In this document: positions 1 to 5,101 of the stretch, piece by piece
How the letters are laid out: each line of letters starts with the position of its first letter
Numbering within the stretch: position 1 is the first letter of the stretch
NCBI GenBank assembly: GCA_028679405.1
Contig: JAJRBP010000311.1
Location: 1 to 5,230 of the forward strand
Length of the DNA: 5,230 nt
DNA from: Methanoregulaceae archaeon
GTDB lineage: Archaea; Halobacteriota; Methanomicrobia; Methanomicrobiales; Methanospirillaceae
Reading direction: 5' to 3'
Notes under the pieces: model-generated
Told to the model about the DNA's origin: nothing
What the model saw: only the letters and a program-made list of their open reading frames with translations
Databases searched by the model: none
Position numbers and translations under genes: made by a program

Positions 1-390
1 AAATCAAGCCTCTCTTCCTGGAACAGGAACCGGTGTTCCGCCTGAATCACGGGGATACGGCCCGGGACATGATGCCTTCCCCTGAGAGAATAAAAATGGA
101 GGAAAAGGACATCGGCACTCACGAATTTTTTTTCATTTATACACCGGAGCCCGGCGATACCCACAGTTCCCCAATAATCCCAGCAAACCGGGGTGAAGAT
201 TGTCCCGGAGGTCATGTAACGACCACTCGTCCCCCCTCTCTACCCACGTTGGTTCCTAGATCCTGCTCCCGGGTGAATCTATCTGGAGGTTCGTCGCTTC
301 GGTCGGTTTCTTCCTCTCGATCGCGGCTCACACTCCAGGCGAGGTCTGGCAGGAAAAGGAGCTGGTGTGCTCAGGCGCAGCATTCGCGGT
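1..390. other. Gene-poor left flank, no convincing CDS
   Basis: I see no convincing gene here. One plus-strand frame stays open from base 3 to 434, with its first ATG at 63 and another at 96. Its later part is Ser/Arg/Pro-rich, runs antisense into the PII gene, lacks a ribosome binding site and resembles no family I know, so I treat it as chance. The stretch does contain a perfect GGAA-N6-TTCC palindrome at 26-39 and a run of eight T on the plus strand (125-132), which could end a plus-strand transcript coming from the left or starting near base 40. No tRNA- or rRNA-like sequence was seen. Confidence 0.5.
26..39. promoter_or_regulatory. GGAA-N6-TTCC palindrome, possible NrpR-type operator
   Basis: The site reads GGAACCGGTGTTCC, a perfect GGAA-N6-TTCC with arms that extend to GGAAC/GTTCC. 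This is the consensus known for the nitrogen repressor NrpR in Methanococcus maripaludis. Its six-base core differs from the two sites at 775-788 and 1133-1146, and no gene start can be tied to it inside the window. It may serve a gene to the left that is transcribed off the window edge (a weak minus-strand AT-rich element lies at 86-97), or a short plus-strand transcript. It is less certain than the other two sites. Confidence 0.35.
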
Positions 391-729
391 CTATGTCTCC
401 TGCTCCCTGGTCAGGATCGTGTACTCCTCGATGACATCGGTCACAAAGATCTTCCCGTCAGCTGCCCGCCCGGAGCACTGGAAGTCCTCTCCTTTCCGGG
501 CATAAGTCCTGATAAGCGAGATGATGTGCGGGACCTGGTCATCTGCCACCACCGTCGTGATCATCTCCTTGTGGAGCTCGAACTCCCCCGGGGAACCGGC
601 AGTACAGCCCATGTCCCGGCCGTGCCCGAGGACGCTGATCCTCGCCACGGCAGAAAGTCCCTGGCTTTCGAGCGCTTCGACGACCCGTCTCGCCGAACCG
701 GGTCCGAGTATCGCGGTCACCATCTTCAT
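391..729 (-). CDS. PII-family nitrogen regulatory protein (GlnB/NifI1-like, divergent)
   Basis: This is a small cytoplasmic trimeric signal protein of the PII superfamily. Such proteins sense ATP/ADP and 2-oxoglutarate and bind targets such as AmtB, glutamine synthetase or nitrogenase. The 112-residue length and MKMVTAILGP start fit the family. GHGRDMG (35-41) opens the T-loop, and SGRAADGKIFV (86-96) corresponds to the B-loop usually written TGxxGDGKIFV, with Ser for Thr and Ala for the first Gly of GDG. The T-loop is about four residues shorter than in GlnB and lacks the uridylylated Tyr51, as in NifI1 proteins. About seven extra residues (around GEDFQCS, 80-86) precede the B-loop. Cysteines occur at 42 and 85. 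The ATG at 729 is the family-typical start, though the ribosome binding site is weak. The gene stands alone, with no nif, amt or glnA gene visible beside it. Its promoter carries a NrpR-like operator. I am sure of the superfamily but unsure of the subtype and target. Confidence 0.9.
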   Translation of the reverse strand: MKMVTAILGPGSARRVVEALESQGLSAVARISVLGHGRDMGCTAGSPGEFELHKEMITTVVADDQVPHIISLIRTYARKGEDFQCSGRAADGKIFVTDVIEEYTILTREQET

Positions 730-774
730 CTGTTCTCAGGCGTCTAAGTCGATATTTTTAATAATAAAAGTATG

Positions 775-788
775 GGAAGTAATTTTCC
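775..788 (-). promoter_or_regulatory. NrpR-like operator in the PII promoter
   Basis: On the minus strand the site reads GGAAAATTACTTCC, a perfect GGAA-N6-TTCC. It begins two bases after the box A at 790-797 and covers roughly -9 to -22 from the predicted start site, where a bound repressor would block initiation. It matches the site at 1133-1146 at 12 of 14 positions, including the core bases A..TAC. The consensus and its repressor NrpR are known from Methanococcus. That the same regulator acts here is inferred. Confidence 0.65.
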
Positions 789-789
789 T

Positions 790-806
790 ATATTTATGCT
801 TCACTG
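790..806 (-). promoter_or_regulatory. Box A/BRE promoter of the PII gene
   Basis: Read on the minus strand, GTGAAGC (a purine-rich BRE-like stretch) is followed by ATAAATAT (797 down to 790), a good archaeal box A. Transcription would start near 766, giving a leader of about 37 bases to ATG 729. The operator at 775-788 then lies between box A and the start site. A second AT-rich candidate (TTTATTAT, 768-761) would give a shorter leader of about 8 bases, so the exact start is open. Confidence 0.5.
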
Positions 807-815
807 TTTCCCGAA

Positions 816-829
816 CGAAAGTAATTTCC
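816..829 (-). promoter_or_regulatory. Degenerate second operator upstream of the PII promoter
   Basis: The plus strand reads CGAAAGTAATTTCC, one base off GGAA-N6-TTCC. It shares AAGTAATTT(T)CCT with the perfect site: 777-789 and 819-830 are direct copies differing by one T, 42 bases apart. It lies upstream of box A, so it could be an auxiliary site for a dimeric or tetrameric repressor. Single-mismatch versions also occur by chance in coding DNA of this window (for example CGAA-N6-TTCC near 2666), so confidence is low. Confidence 0.3.
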
Positions 830-889
830 TGCCGTGACAGAATGGTCAGGCAATCGTCCGTGTCTGTACCGCAGATTTATTGGATCCCG

Positions 890-940
890 TCCTCACGGGC
901 GGGGATGACTCCTGATACACCCGATATCCCCGCGTGAGGA
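890..940. repeat. 15-bp hairpin with pseudoknot-capable loop
   Basis: Bases 890-897 pair with 933-940 (8 bp) and 900-906 pair with 926-932 (7 bp), with a two-base bulge (898-899) and a 19-base loop. The loop contains CTGATAC (912-918), whose exact complement GTATCAG lies at 955-961, 15 bases past the stem. Pairing of the two would form an H-type pseudoknot. No T-run follows on either strand, so it is not a simple terminator. Confidence 0.6.
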
Positions 941-1001
941 AGAAAGCGGAAGGAGTATCAGATAATCGACCCGGCCACAGTGGCGACACTCCTGCGGTTG
1001 C

Positions 1002-1038
1002 CAGGGACTTCCGGAGCCTGGTATACGGGAAAGTCCTG
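1002..1038. repeat. Second hairpin in the intergenic block
   Basis: GGACTT (1005-1010) pairs with AAGTCC (1031-1036). The outer pairs 1002-1003 with 1037-1038 lie beyond a one-base bulge, and inner CC (1011-1012) can pair with GG (1028-1029). It lies about 40 bases from the larger pseudoknot-capable hairpin and adds to the case that this block folds as RNA. Confidence 0.45.
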
Positions 1039-1113
1039 ATCGTTTTGGTGACGGGTGAGGGGATGTGGATGAAATGTCTCATGATTTCCAAATGATACGG
1101 ATAAAAATAATCT

Positions 1114-1128
1114 GGAAAAATTTAAATA
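1114..1128 (+). promoter_or_regulatory. Strong archaeal promoter (BRE + box A) of the 1154-1629 operon
   Basis: GGAAAAA followed directly by TTTAAATA (1121-1128) is close to the ideal archaeal BRE/box A pair. Counting about 26 bases from the centre of box A puts the start site near 1150, only a few bases before ATG 1154. The first product would therefore be read from a nearly leaderless mRNA. This is the clearest promoter in the window. Confidence 0.7.
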
Positions 1129-1132
1129 ATGG

Positions 1133-1146
1133 GGAAAGCTACTTCC
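1133..1146 (+). promoter_or_regulatory. NrpR-like operator of the unknown operon
   Basis: GGAAAGCTACTTCC is a perfect GGAA-N6-TTCC match. It begins four bases after box A and ends about four bases before the predicted transcription start, an ideal position for a repressor. It is 12/14 identical to the PII-gene site in the same orientation relative to its gene. It also resembles the M. maripaludis nif operator as I remember it. The motif is seen directly, and control by NrpR is inferred. Confidence 0.65.
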
Positions 1147-1153
1147 TTCCATT

Positions 1154-1249
1154 ATGGGGGTGAGCGCCAGACAAAATGATCGATTGCGATTCGATTTGTT
1201 TTCTTTACACTCCCGGATCTACGGGGGCATTGATGTTGAATATGCATAG
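1154..1249 (+). CDS. Candidate leaderless micro-protein, 31 residues
   Basis: An ATG lies about four bases after the predicted start site of the strongest promoter in the window, as expected for leaderless archaeal translation. The frame encodes 31 residues beginning MGVSARQNDRLRFDLF and ending GIDVEYA, then stops at TAG 1247-1249. The ribosome binding site of the next gene begins eight bases later, giving an operon-like layout with 20 bases between the genes. The peptide is soluble, with a basic/hydrophobic N-terminal half and an acidic tail, and has no membrane segment. I do not recognise it. It could be a regulatory small protein, a leader peptide tuning the next gene, or a chance frame in a 5' leader. 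The position is the evidence; the sequence alone proves nothing. Confidence 0.4.
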   Translation: MGVSARQNDRLRFDLFSLHSRIYGGIDVEYA

Positions 1250-1251
1250 GA

Positions 1252-1262
1252 CCTCCAGGAGG
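1252..1262 (+). promoter_or_regulatory. Ribosome binding site in a small hairpin
   Basis: AGGAGG (1257-1262) is a strong Shine-Dalgarno sequence seven bases before ATG 1270 and fixes that start. It is the 3' half of CCTCCAGGAGG, which can fold as a 4-bp stem with a three-base loop and hide the site. Ribosomes finishing the micro-ORF at 1249 would reach and open it, so coupling of the two genes is possible but unproven. Confidence 0.55.
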
Positions 1263-1269
1263 CAGGAAA

Positions 1270-1629
1270 ATGTTGGAAAGCATGAGCGTGTTGAGAAGGG
1301 ATACTCTCCATTCTCAACAGGATCCACTCAGTACCGGGACCACTGACCCACTCAGAGTCCTCACCGCCCTGGACCAGGAGCGACACTCCTTCATCGGCAG
1401 GTCGTACTACTATATCAGGAGCGGGTACGGGAGCAACTCCCTTTACCATATGATATATGGTTTCGGAGGAATCTTTTCGGACGAGCCTGTTGCCCATCAT
1501 CCGTATGGGATTAGCTGGGATGATCTCGACGATGCGGTGAGCCGCGGGGAGGAAATACCGGAAGTTCCGGGATATTATTTCATTTCACCACTGATCGAGA
1601 AGAAACTGAGGGCATTGCTTGATGCCTGA
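1270..1629 (+). CDS. Hypothetical protein, 119 residues, nitrogen-regulated promoter predicted
   Basis: I do not recognise this family. The ATG at 1270 is supported by AGGAGG at an ideal distance. The protein has no signal peptide or membrane helix. The first 25 residues look flexible (Ser/Thr/Gln-rich). A Tyr/Gly-rich central part follows (SYYYIRSGYG 45-54, YHMIYGFGGIF 59-69), then an acidic stretch (SWDDLDDAVSRGEE 82-95), VPGYYF (99-104) and a charged C-terminal helix (LIEKKLRALLDA). It looks like a small compact cytoplasmic domain. It is probably the second gene after the 31-residue frame, under a strong promoter with a NrpR-like operator, and is closed by its own terminator. By that context I infer a role in the response to nitrogen limitation. 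No enzymatic motif is visible. Confidence 0.75.
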   Translation: MLESMSVLRRDTLHSQQDPLSTGTTDPLRVLTALDQERHSFIGRSYYYIRSGYGSNSLYHMIYGFGGIFSDEPVAHHPYGISWDDLDDAVSRGEEIPEVPGYYFISPLIEKKLRALLDA

Positions 1630-1651
1630 GCCGTCGTTGAAGCAGCAGCCC

Positions 1652-1675
1652 GGGCATCCGCCCTCAGTTTTTTTT
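1652..1675 (+). terminator. Hairpin plus T8 terminator
   Basis: GGGC (1652-1655) and GCCC (1660-1663) form a short stem around ATCC, followed after four bases by eight T (1668-1675). Oligo-T is the main termination signal of archaeal RNA polymerase. It lies 23 bases after the stop of the 119-residue gene. Confidence 0.65.
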
Positions 1676-1722
1676 ATGATTCAATCCTTGTGAATCTATT
1701 CCCAAATCCTGTTCTCATGACC

Positions 1723-1732
1723 TTTTTTATAT
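1723..1732 (+). promoter_or_regulatory. Box A candidate upstream of the glycosyltransferase
   Basis: TTTTTTATAT is a good TATA element that would start transcription near 1755, right at a 5-bp hairpin (CCGGG 1758-1762 with CCCGG 1767-1771). The leader to ATG 1929 would be about 174 bases, or 54 bases to the GTG at 1809. It competes with the nearer candidate at 1891-1897. Confidence 0.4.
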
Positions 1733-1890
1733 CGACGAGATGCCGGCTGGCATGACACCGGGAAGGCCCGGCTGATGGGAGCTGGACAGAATCAGGCCGA
1801 GAGAGACCGTGCGCGAAAGCGGGATTGTGATTCTTGTTCTGAAACGAATGTTATCCGCCGGACAATATACAGAACGAACAAATAAGCAGG

Positions 1891-1897
1891 ATTATAT
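1891..1897 (+). promoter_or_regulatory. Proximal box A candidate for the glycosyltransferase
   Basis: ATTATAT lies about 34 bases before ATG 1929, so transcription would begin near 1921 with a leader of only a few bases. This fits the lack of a good ribosome binding site there and supports ATG 1929 as the start. Confidence 0.35.
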
Positions 1898-1928
1898 CCT
1901 CGTTTACATAAAAACACCATCCAAGGCG

Positions 1929-3716
1929 ATGGGGCACAGAAGAGACAGGAATGAAAGTGGTGGCAGGCCGGAAATCTGCGAAGGCATCTCTTCCCCTGTC
2001 TCACCAATTCTCAATAAGATCAGGTGGCCTTACGTCCTTCTCGCACTCATCATCCTCATCGGCCTCTTTGGCACATCCTTCCTCCCGCCGCCGGTGAATG
2101 CCCCCGGAAGGGTCTACCATATGGATTCCCCGTCCATCGGCTACCATAACATGAAGGAGAACGAGTACCTGAGCCAGGCCAGGTACCAGTGGACTGAGGA
2201 CGATTATCTCAGGAGGAGGACACATCTCGCAGGGCTCGACCCCGGACCGGGGTACTTCGAGGAGTACCCCCAGATGCCACTGCTGCCATGGATGATTATG
2301 GGCGCCTGGGCGGTTTTCGGGGTCCAGATCTGGGCAGCAAGGCTGATCATCGTACTGTTCTCGGTCGCAACGATACCTGCCCTTTACCTCCTGGTGAAGA
2401 GGCTGTCGAAGGATAACGAATATCTCGCGCTGACCGCTGCCTTTATTTTTTCACTACTTCCGGTCGCCGTATTTTTCGGGAGGAATATCCAGCCGGAAGC
2501 TCCCGCACTTTTTTTCCTCGTCCTCGGACTCTGGCTCTACGTGCGGTGGACCGATGACTCAGGAACGAAGAACCTCATTTTTTCAGGCCTGGCCCTGATG
2601 ATGTGCGCCATGTTCAAGCCGACGTTCCTTATCGGAATGATATCCATGCCTTTCATCTTCCCGTTCGAAAGACTCTTCCAAAAATTCCGGAAGGACGGAA
2701 TTGGCAGGCAGGAATTTGTTTCTGAAAGAACACACACGATCATTCAGTGGGTATTGTTCGCCGCCTGCTTCCTCCCGTACTTCCTCTGGAACTGGGTCAC
2801 CTCTGCATTCCTGAACACGAAAGAGGCGCTGTTTGCAGGCACCTCTTCGAGAATCGATCTCTTCAGGGTCTTCACGGGCACGTACTGGTCAGAGTACTGG
2901 ACGACCATATCCGAATACCTGAGGGACAACTTCGCCCTGTGGTTCCTGGTCCTCGCCCTTATCGGGTTTGTGTTCATGCTCGTGCAATACAGGACCAGGC
3001 TGTCAAAATTCTGCATAGGCTACGCAATTGCGATAATCCCGTACGGAATGATACTGGCCGACTACATCAGCCAGCACAGTTATTACCAGATGCCGTTCGT
3101 GCCGCTGGTATGCATCTGCGCCGCATACTGCATCTTCACGACAGGTATGTTCATAAAAAAAGTGACAAAAGTCCGGCATATACAATATGTCCCATTGATC
3201 ATCCTGTTGTTCATACTGCCTTCTGCGGTGACATTCACGAACGTGCATTACGACGCGACCGCGTTCGGGATCGATGTCGGGGCGTCCTACATCCAGTCGC
3301 ACACCGGGCCTTCCGAGAGATTGTTCGTCGAAGGAGGACCCCAGACCTTCGGCGTATGTTACAACTCGGACCGGAGGTGTGCGGGGATATCCGATGTTTC
3401 CACGCTGGAGAAGGCGGAAGAGGAGCTCAATTTCACCACCGGATTCATCCACGTGACAGGCGGCGGACTGTACAGCCTGAACCTGAAACCCGGCCTGGTC
3501 GACCATATACAGGACAACTACCGGATCACACAGGTCGGGCTGTTACTGCAGAAGAGCACTCCTGAGCTGCAGTATATCATCGTGCAGAAAGGCGGGACGA
3601 GCAACCTGAAAAACCTCACCTCCAATGAGATCGCACAGACCCAGCCCGTGCTGGCAAAGAAATATGAGACTACGTACGGAAGCATCCCGTTCTTCACCAT
3701 GAGTGAATCTACCTGA
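1929..3716 (+). CDS. GT39/PMT_2-type membrane glycosyltransferase
   Basis: This polytopic GT-C enzyme would move a sugar from a lipid-phosphate carrier to a glycan, lipid or protein on the outer face of the membrane. From ATG 1929 it has 595 residues. The frame is open back to a GTG at 1809, but those 40 extra residues are polar, look unlike a transferase N-terminus and would overlap a possible promoter. The first helix is about 33-51. Next comes the large outer loop with GYHNMKENEY (71-80), whose acidic residues E77 and E79 are where the catalytic acid of GT-C enzymes is expected. The family-like YPQMPLLPW (113-121) and GRNIQPEAP (184-192) follow. I count roughly ten further helices up to about 437, then a soluble C-terminal domain of about 160 residues with two N-glycosylation sequons (N501, N562). 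The gene appears monocistronic. The sugar and acceptor cannot be read from the sequence. Confidence 0.85.
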   Translation: MGHRRDRNESGGRPEICEGISSPVSPILNKIRWPYVLLALIILIGLFGTSFLPPPVNAPGRVYHMDSPSIGYHNMKENEYLSQARYQWTEDDYLRRRTHLAGLDPGPGYFEEYPQMPLLPWMIMGAWAVFGVQIWAARLIIVLFSVATIPALYLLVKRLSKDNEYLALTAAFIFSLLPVAVFFGRNIQPEAPALFFLVLGLWLYVRWTDDSGTKNLIFSGLALMMCAMFKPTFLIGMISMPFIFPFERLFQKFRKDGIGRQEFVSERTHTIIQWVLFAACFLPYFLWNWVTSAFLNTKEALFAGTSSRIDLFRVFTGTYWSEYWTTISEYLRDNFALWFLVLALIGFVFMLVQYRTRLSKFCIGYAIAIIPYGMILADYISQHSYYQMPFVPLVCICAAYCIFTTGMFIKKVTKVRHIQYVPLIILLFILPSAVTFTNVHYDATAFGIDVGASYIQSHTGPSERLFVEGGPQTFGVCYNSDRRCAGISDVSTLEKAEEELNFTTGFIHVTGGGLYSLNLKPGLVDHIQDNYRITQVGLLLQKSTPELQYIIVQKGGTSNLKNLTSNEIAQTQPVLAKKYETTYGSIPFFTMSEST

Positions 3717-3728
3717 AAATGTCCGCAA

Positions 3729-3743
3729 TGCCTGGCTCAGGCA
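3729..3743. terminator. Hairpin between convergent genes
   Basis: TGCCTG (3729-3734) and CAGGCA (3738-3743) form a perfect 6-bp stem with a three-base loop in the 68-base gap between the glycosyltransferase and the DUF1697 gene. GC-rich CCGG repeats follow (3752-3770). Read on the minus strand a short T4 follows the stem, and on the plus strand T-runs are short. It may act in both directions, but the signal is modest. Confidence 0.4.
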
Positions 3744-3784
3744 CCGGGCAGATCCGGCCAGCTCCGCCGGTTGCTTTGTCTGCC

Positions 3785-4321
3785 TTATCCCTCCCTGCTC
3801 ATCGAGACCAGCCTGTCCATGGTATTGAAATTGCGCATCGTCGCCGGGATCCCAAGCCTCTTTTCCAGGAAACCACCTGAGAGCGTCCCCCGGCCATACT
3901 GTCCCGGGATAAACATGTAAGCGGTTTCGTTGCCGAATGCGAGTTTTTCCGGAGAGTAATCCTGCGACAGGAGCTCGCCGGCCTCCTGCACCGGCAACGG
4001 TCCTGCAAAAGAGACAAAAAATACCCGGGAGATATCGTACCCGTCCCTGAACGGATTTGCTTCCAGCACCTTTTCCAGTTGTTCCCCGGTCCGCACTATC
4101 ACCGCCAGATCAGGGCCGATATGTTCCCTGATGAGGTCGTGAACCTTCTTTTCAACCTCCCGGGCCGGAAGATCGGTATCGACGAGAGCGTTGCCGCTCT
4201 GGATATACGTGCGGACGCGGGTGAAACCGGCTTTCCCGAGCACCTCGCGAAACCGGGCCATGGATATCCTGTTCCTGCCTGACGGCGTGACCCCGCGTAA
4301 GAGGATGATAAGGGTTGTCAA
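3785..4321 (-). CDS. DUF1697 family protein
   Basis: This is a cytoplasmic protein of a widespread family of unknown function. From TTG 4321 it has 178 residues, the usual family size, and begins at the conserved edge of the domain (TTLIILLRGV, 2-11). Other family signatures are RTYIQSGNAL (37-46), YMFIPGQYGRGTLS (135-148) and LGIPATMRNFNTMDRL (156-171). The same frame continues upstream to a TTG at 4423, but those 34 residues are not family-like, and a TATA element (4351-4358) lies inside them, placing the transcript start about seven bases before TTG 4321. There is no Shine-Dalgarno site, so translation would be nearly leaderless. It converges with the glycosyltransferase and diverges from the methyltransferase. 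Nothing in the sequence gives a biochemical role. Confidence 0.85.
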   Translation of the reverse strand: MTTLIILLRGVTPSGRNRISMARFREVLGKAGFTRVRTYIQSGNALVDTDLPAREVEKKVHDLIREHIGPDLAVIVRTGEQLEKVLEANPFRDGYDISRVFFVSFAGPLPVQEAGELLSQDYSPEKLAFGNETAYMFIPGQYGRGTLSGGFLEKRLGIPATMRNFNTMDRLVSMSREG

Positions 4322-4350
4322 AGGTCTCGATGAAATATCACCCCGGGGAT

Positions 4351-4358
4351 CTTTATAC
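4351..4358 (-). promoter_or_regulatory. Box A of the DUF1697 gene
   Basis: On the minus strand GTATAAAG lies about 34 bases before TTG 4321, which predicts transcription from about 4328. Its position inside the longest open frame argues against the upstream TTG start at 4423. Confidence 0.5.
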
Positions 4359-4391
4359 CCTGCCCTCCGCTGCAACGACCCAGGCCTGCCC

Positions 4392-4403
4392 GTTGAATAA
4401 TTT
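4392..4403 (+). promoter_or_regulatory. Weak promoter candidate for the methyltransferase
   Basis: GTTGAATAATTTT is the only AT-rich element at a workable distance before ATG 4451 and would give a leader of about 25 bases. It is a poor box A. TTCATTAAT (4443-4451) would instead suit a leaderless start at ATG 4478. Confidence 0.25.
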
Positions 4404-4450
4404 TCCAGTGTTGAAAAACCCAAATCCTTCGTCAGCTGTCCGCTTCATTA

Positions 4451-5101
4451 ATGCGTCATAACTCAAACCTCTCCTTCATGTCCTCAGGCGGCAGCCAAGC
4501 TGGGTCATCCCCGGATAATAAAAAAACCTGTCCTCACCACGAGGTCTTCTCCGCAGAAAGAGCCGGTCTCCTCGATACCCGCTTCCGGTGGTTTCTCTAC
4601 CGGCCCGACCGCCTCGCCGGGCGGTACGTGAAACCCGGCGACCAGGTCCTCGACTTCGGTTGCGGTCCCGGGTTCTTCACACGTGAGTTTGCACGAAGGG
4701 TCGGAGACACCGGTACCGTGATCGCCGTGGACCTCCAGGAAGAGATGCTCCGTATCCTTTCGGAGAAGCTCGGGCGGGAGGGGCTCATGCCGAGGATCAG
4801 GACGCACCGGTGCGCACCGGATACGATTGGCCTCCCTCCTGAGATGAATGGCACTGTCGATGTCGCGTTCGCAATCTTTGTCGTCCACGAAGTACCGGAG
4901 CCCAGGAAATTGTTCAGGGAGATCTCGTCGCTGCTCGTGCCCGGAGGCCTGCTTTTCTTCTCCGAACCCCCGCTCGTGGTCCCGGGCAGGGAATTCCGGG
5001 CAAGCCTCGGATATGCGGAGGAAGCCGGGCTCCGGGTGGTGGAAAGGCGGGTACTCTTCGTGAACAGGGCGGCGGTGCTCCGGAAAGACGAGGGCCAATA
5101 A
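4451..5101 (+). CDS. Class I SAM-dependent methyltransferase
   Basis: This is a cytoplasmic Rossmann-fold methyltransferase of unknown substrate. With ATG 4451 it has 216 residues. The SAM-binding motif I is VLDFGCGPG (66-74), and the acidic end of strand 2 is IAVDLQEEML (91-100). DVAFAIFVVHEVPE (137-150) is the motif-IV region, and LLVPGGLLFFSEP (161-173) is the post-catalytic motif. The stretch before motif I (LLDTRFRWFLYRPDRLAGRYVKPG split across 40-63) matches a subgroup of archaeal and bacterial methyltransferases with a similar lead-in. Residues 1-25 are polar and variable, so ATG 4478 (residue 10) is an equally possible start; neither has a good ribosome binding site. The gene diverges from the DUF1697 gene and has no partner on its own strand to suggest a pathway. 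Confidence 0.88.
   Translation: MRHNSNLSFMSSGGSQAGSSPDNKKTCPHHEVFSAERAGLLDTRFRWFLYRPDRLAGRYVKPGDQVLDFGCGPGFFTREFARRVGDTGTVIAVDLQEEMLRILSEKLGREGLMPRIRTHRCAPDTIGLPPEMNGTVDVAFAIFVVHEVPEPRKLFREISSLLVPGGLLFFSEPPLVVPGREFRASLGYAEEAGLRVVERRVLFVNRAAVLRKDEGQ

Larger units (their letters stand above)
840..1080. ncRNA. Structured GC-rich intergenic block, possible ncRNA
   Basis: This block of about 240 bases is clearly richer in G and C than the AT-rich promoter zones on both sides, and no coding frame in it looks real. It holds two strong hairpins (890-940 and 1002-1038) and a possible pseudoknot. The composition contrast and the folding suggest a stable RNA, but I cannot assign a strand. A plus-strand start could use TATATTTA (790-797), and a minus-strand start could use the AT-rich 1099-1130. 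It does not match tRNA, 5S, SRP or RNase P RNA patterns that I can recognise. A relic of a mobile element is another possibility. Confidence 0.3.

Noticed and set aside
33..434. Open plus-strand frame of 133 codons
   Set aside because: It has no ribosome binding site, a Ser/Arg/Pro-rich low-information C-terminal half antisense to the PII gene, and no recognisable family.
1024..1040. GGGAAAGTCC resembling a conserved RNase P RNA segment
   Set aside because: The other conserved blocks (such as ACAGAAA) are missing and the non-coding space is too short; the match is explained by the hairpin at 1002-1038.
846..1152. Overlapping minus-strand frames of 64-81 codons
   Set aside because: They lie in the hairpin-rich block, have no start signals or family resemblance, and their composition follows the palindromes.
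1775..1885. 36-residue basic frame with a CDSC motif, MGAGQNQAERDRARK at its start
   Set aside because: It follows a plausible promoter (1723-1732) but has only a weak GGAAGG 8 bases before it and overlaps the possible extended glycosyltransferase frame; nothing else supports it.
2747..3565. Long open frames of 272 (plus) and 167 (minus) codons inside the glycosyltransferase
   Set aside because: They are shadows of the real gene: Arg/His/Pro-rich products without domains, in GC-rich DNA whose true frame shows clear membrane helices.
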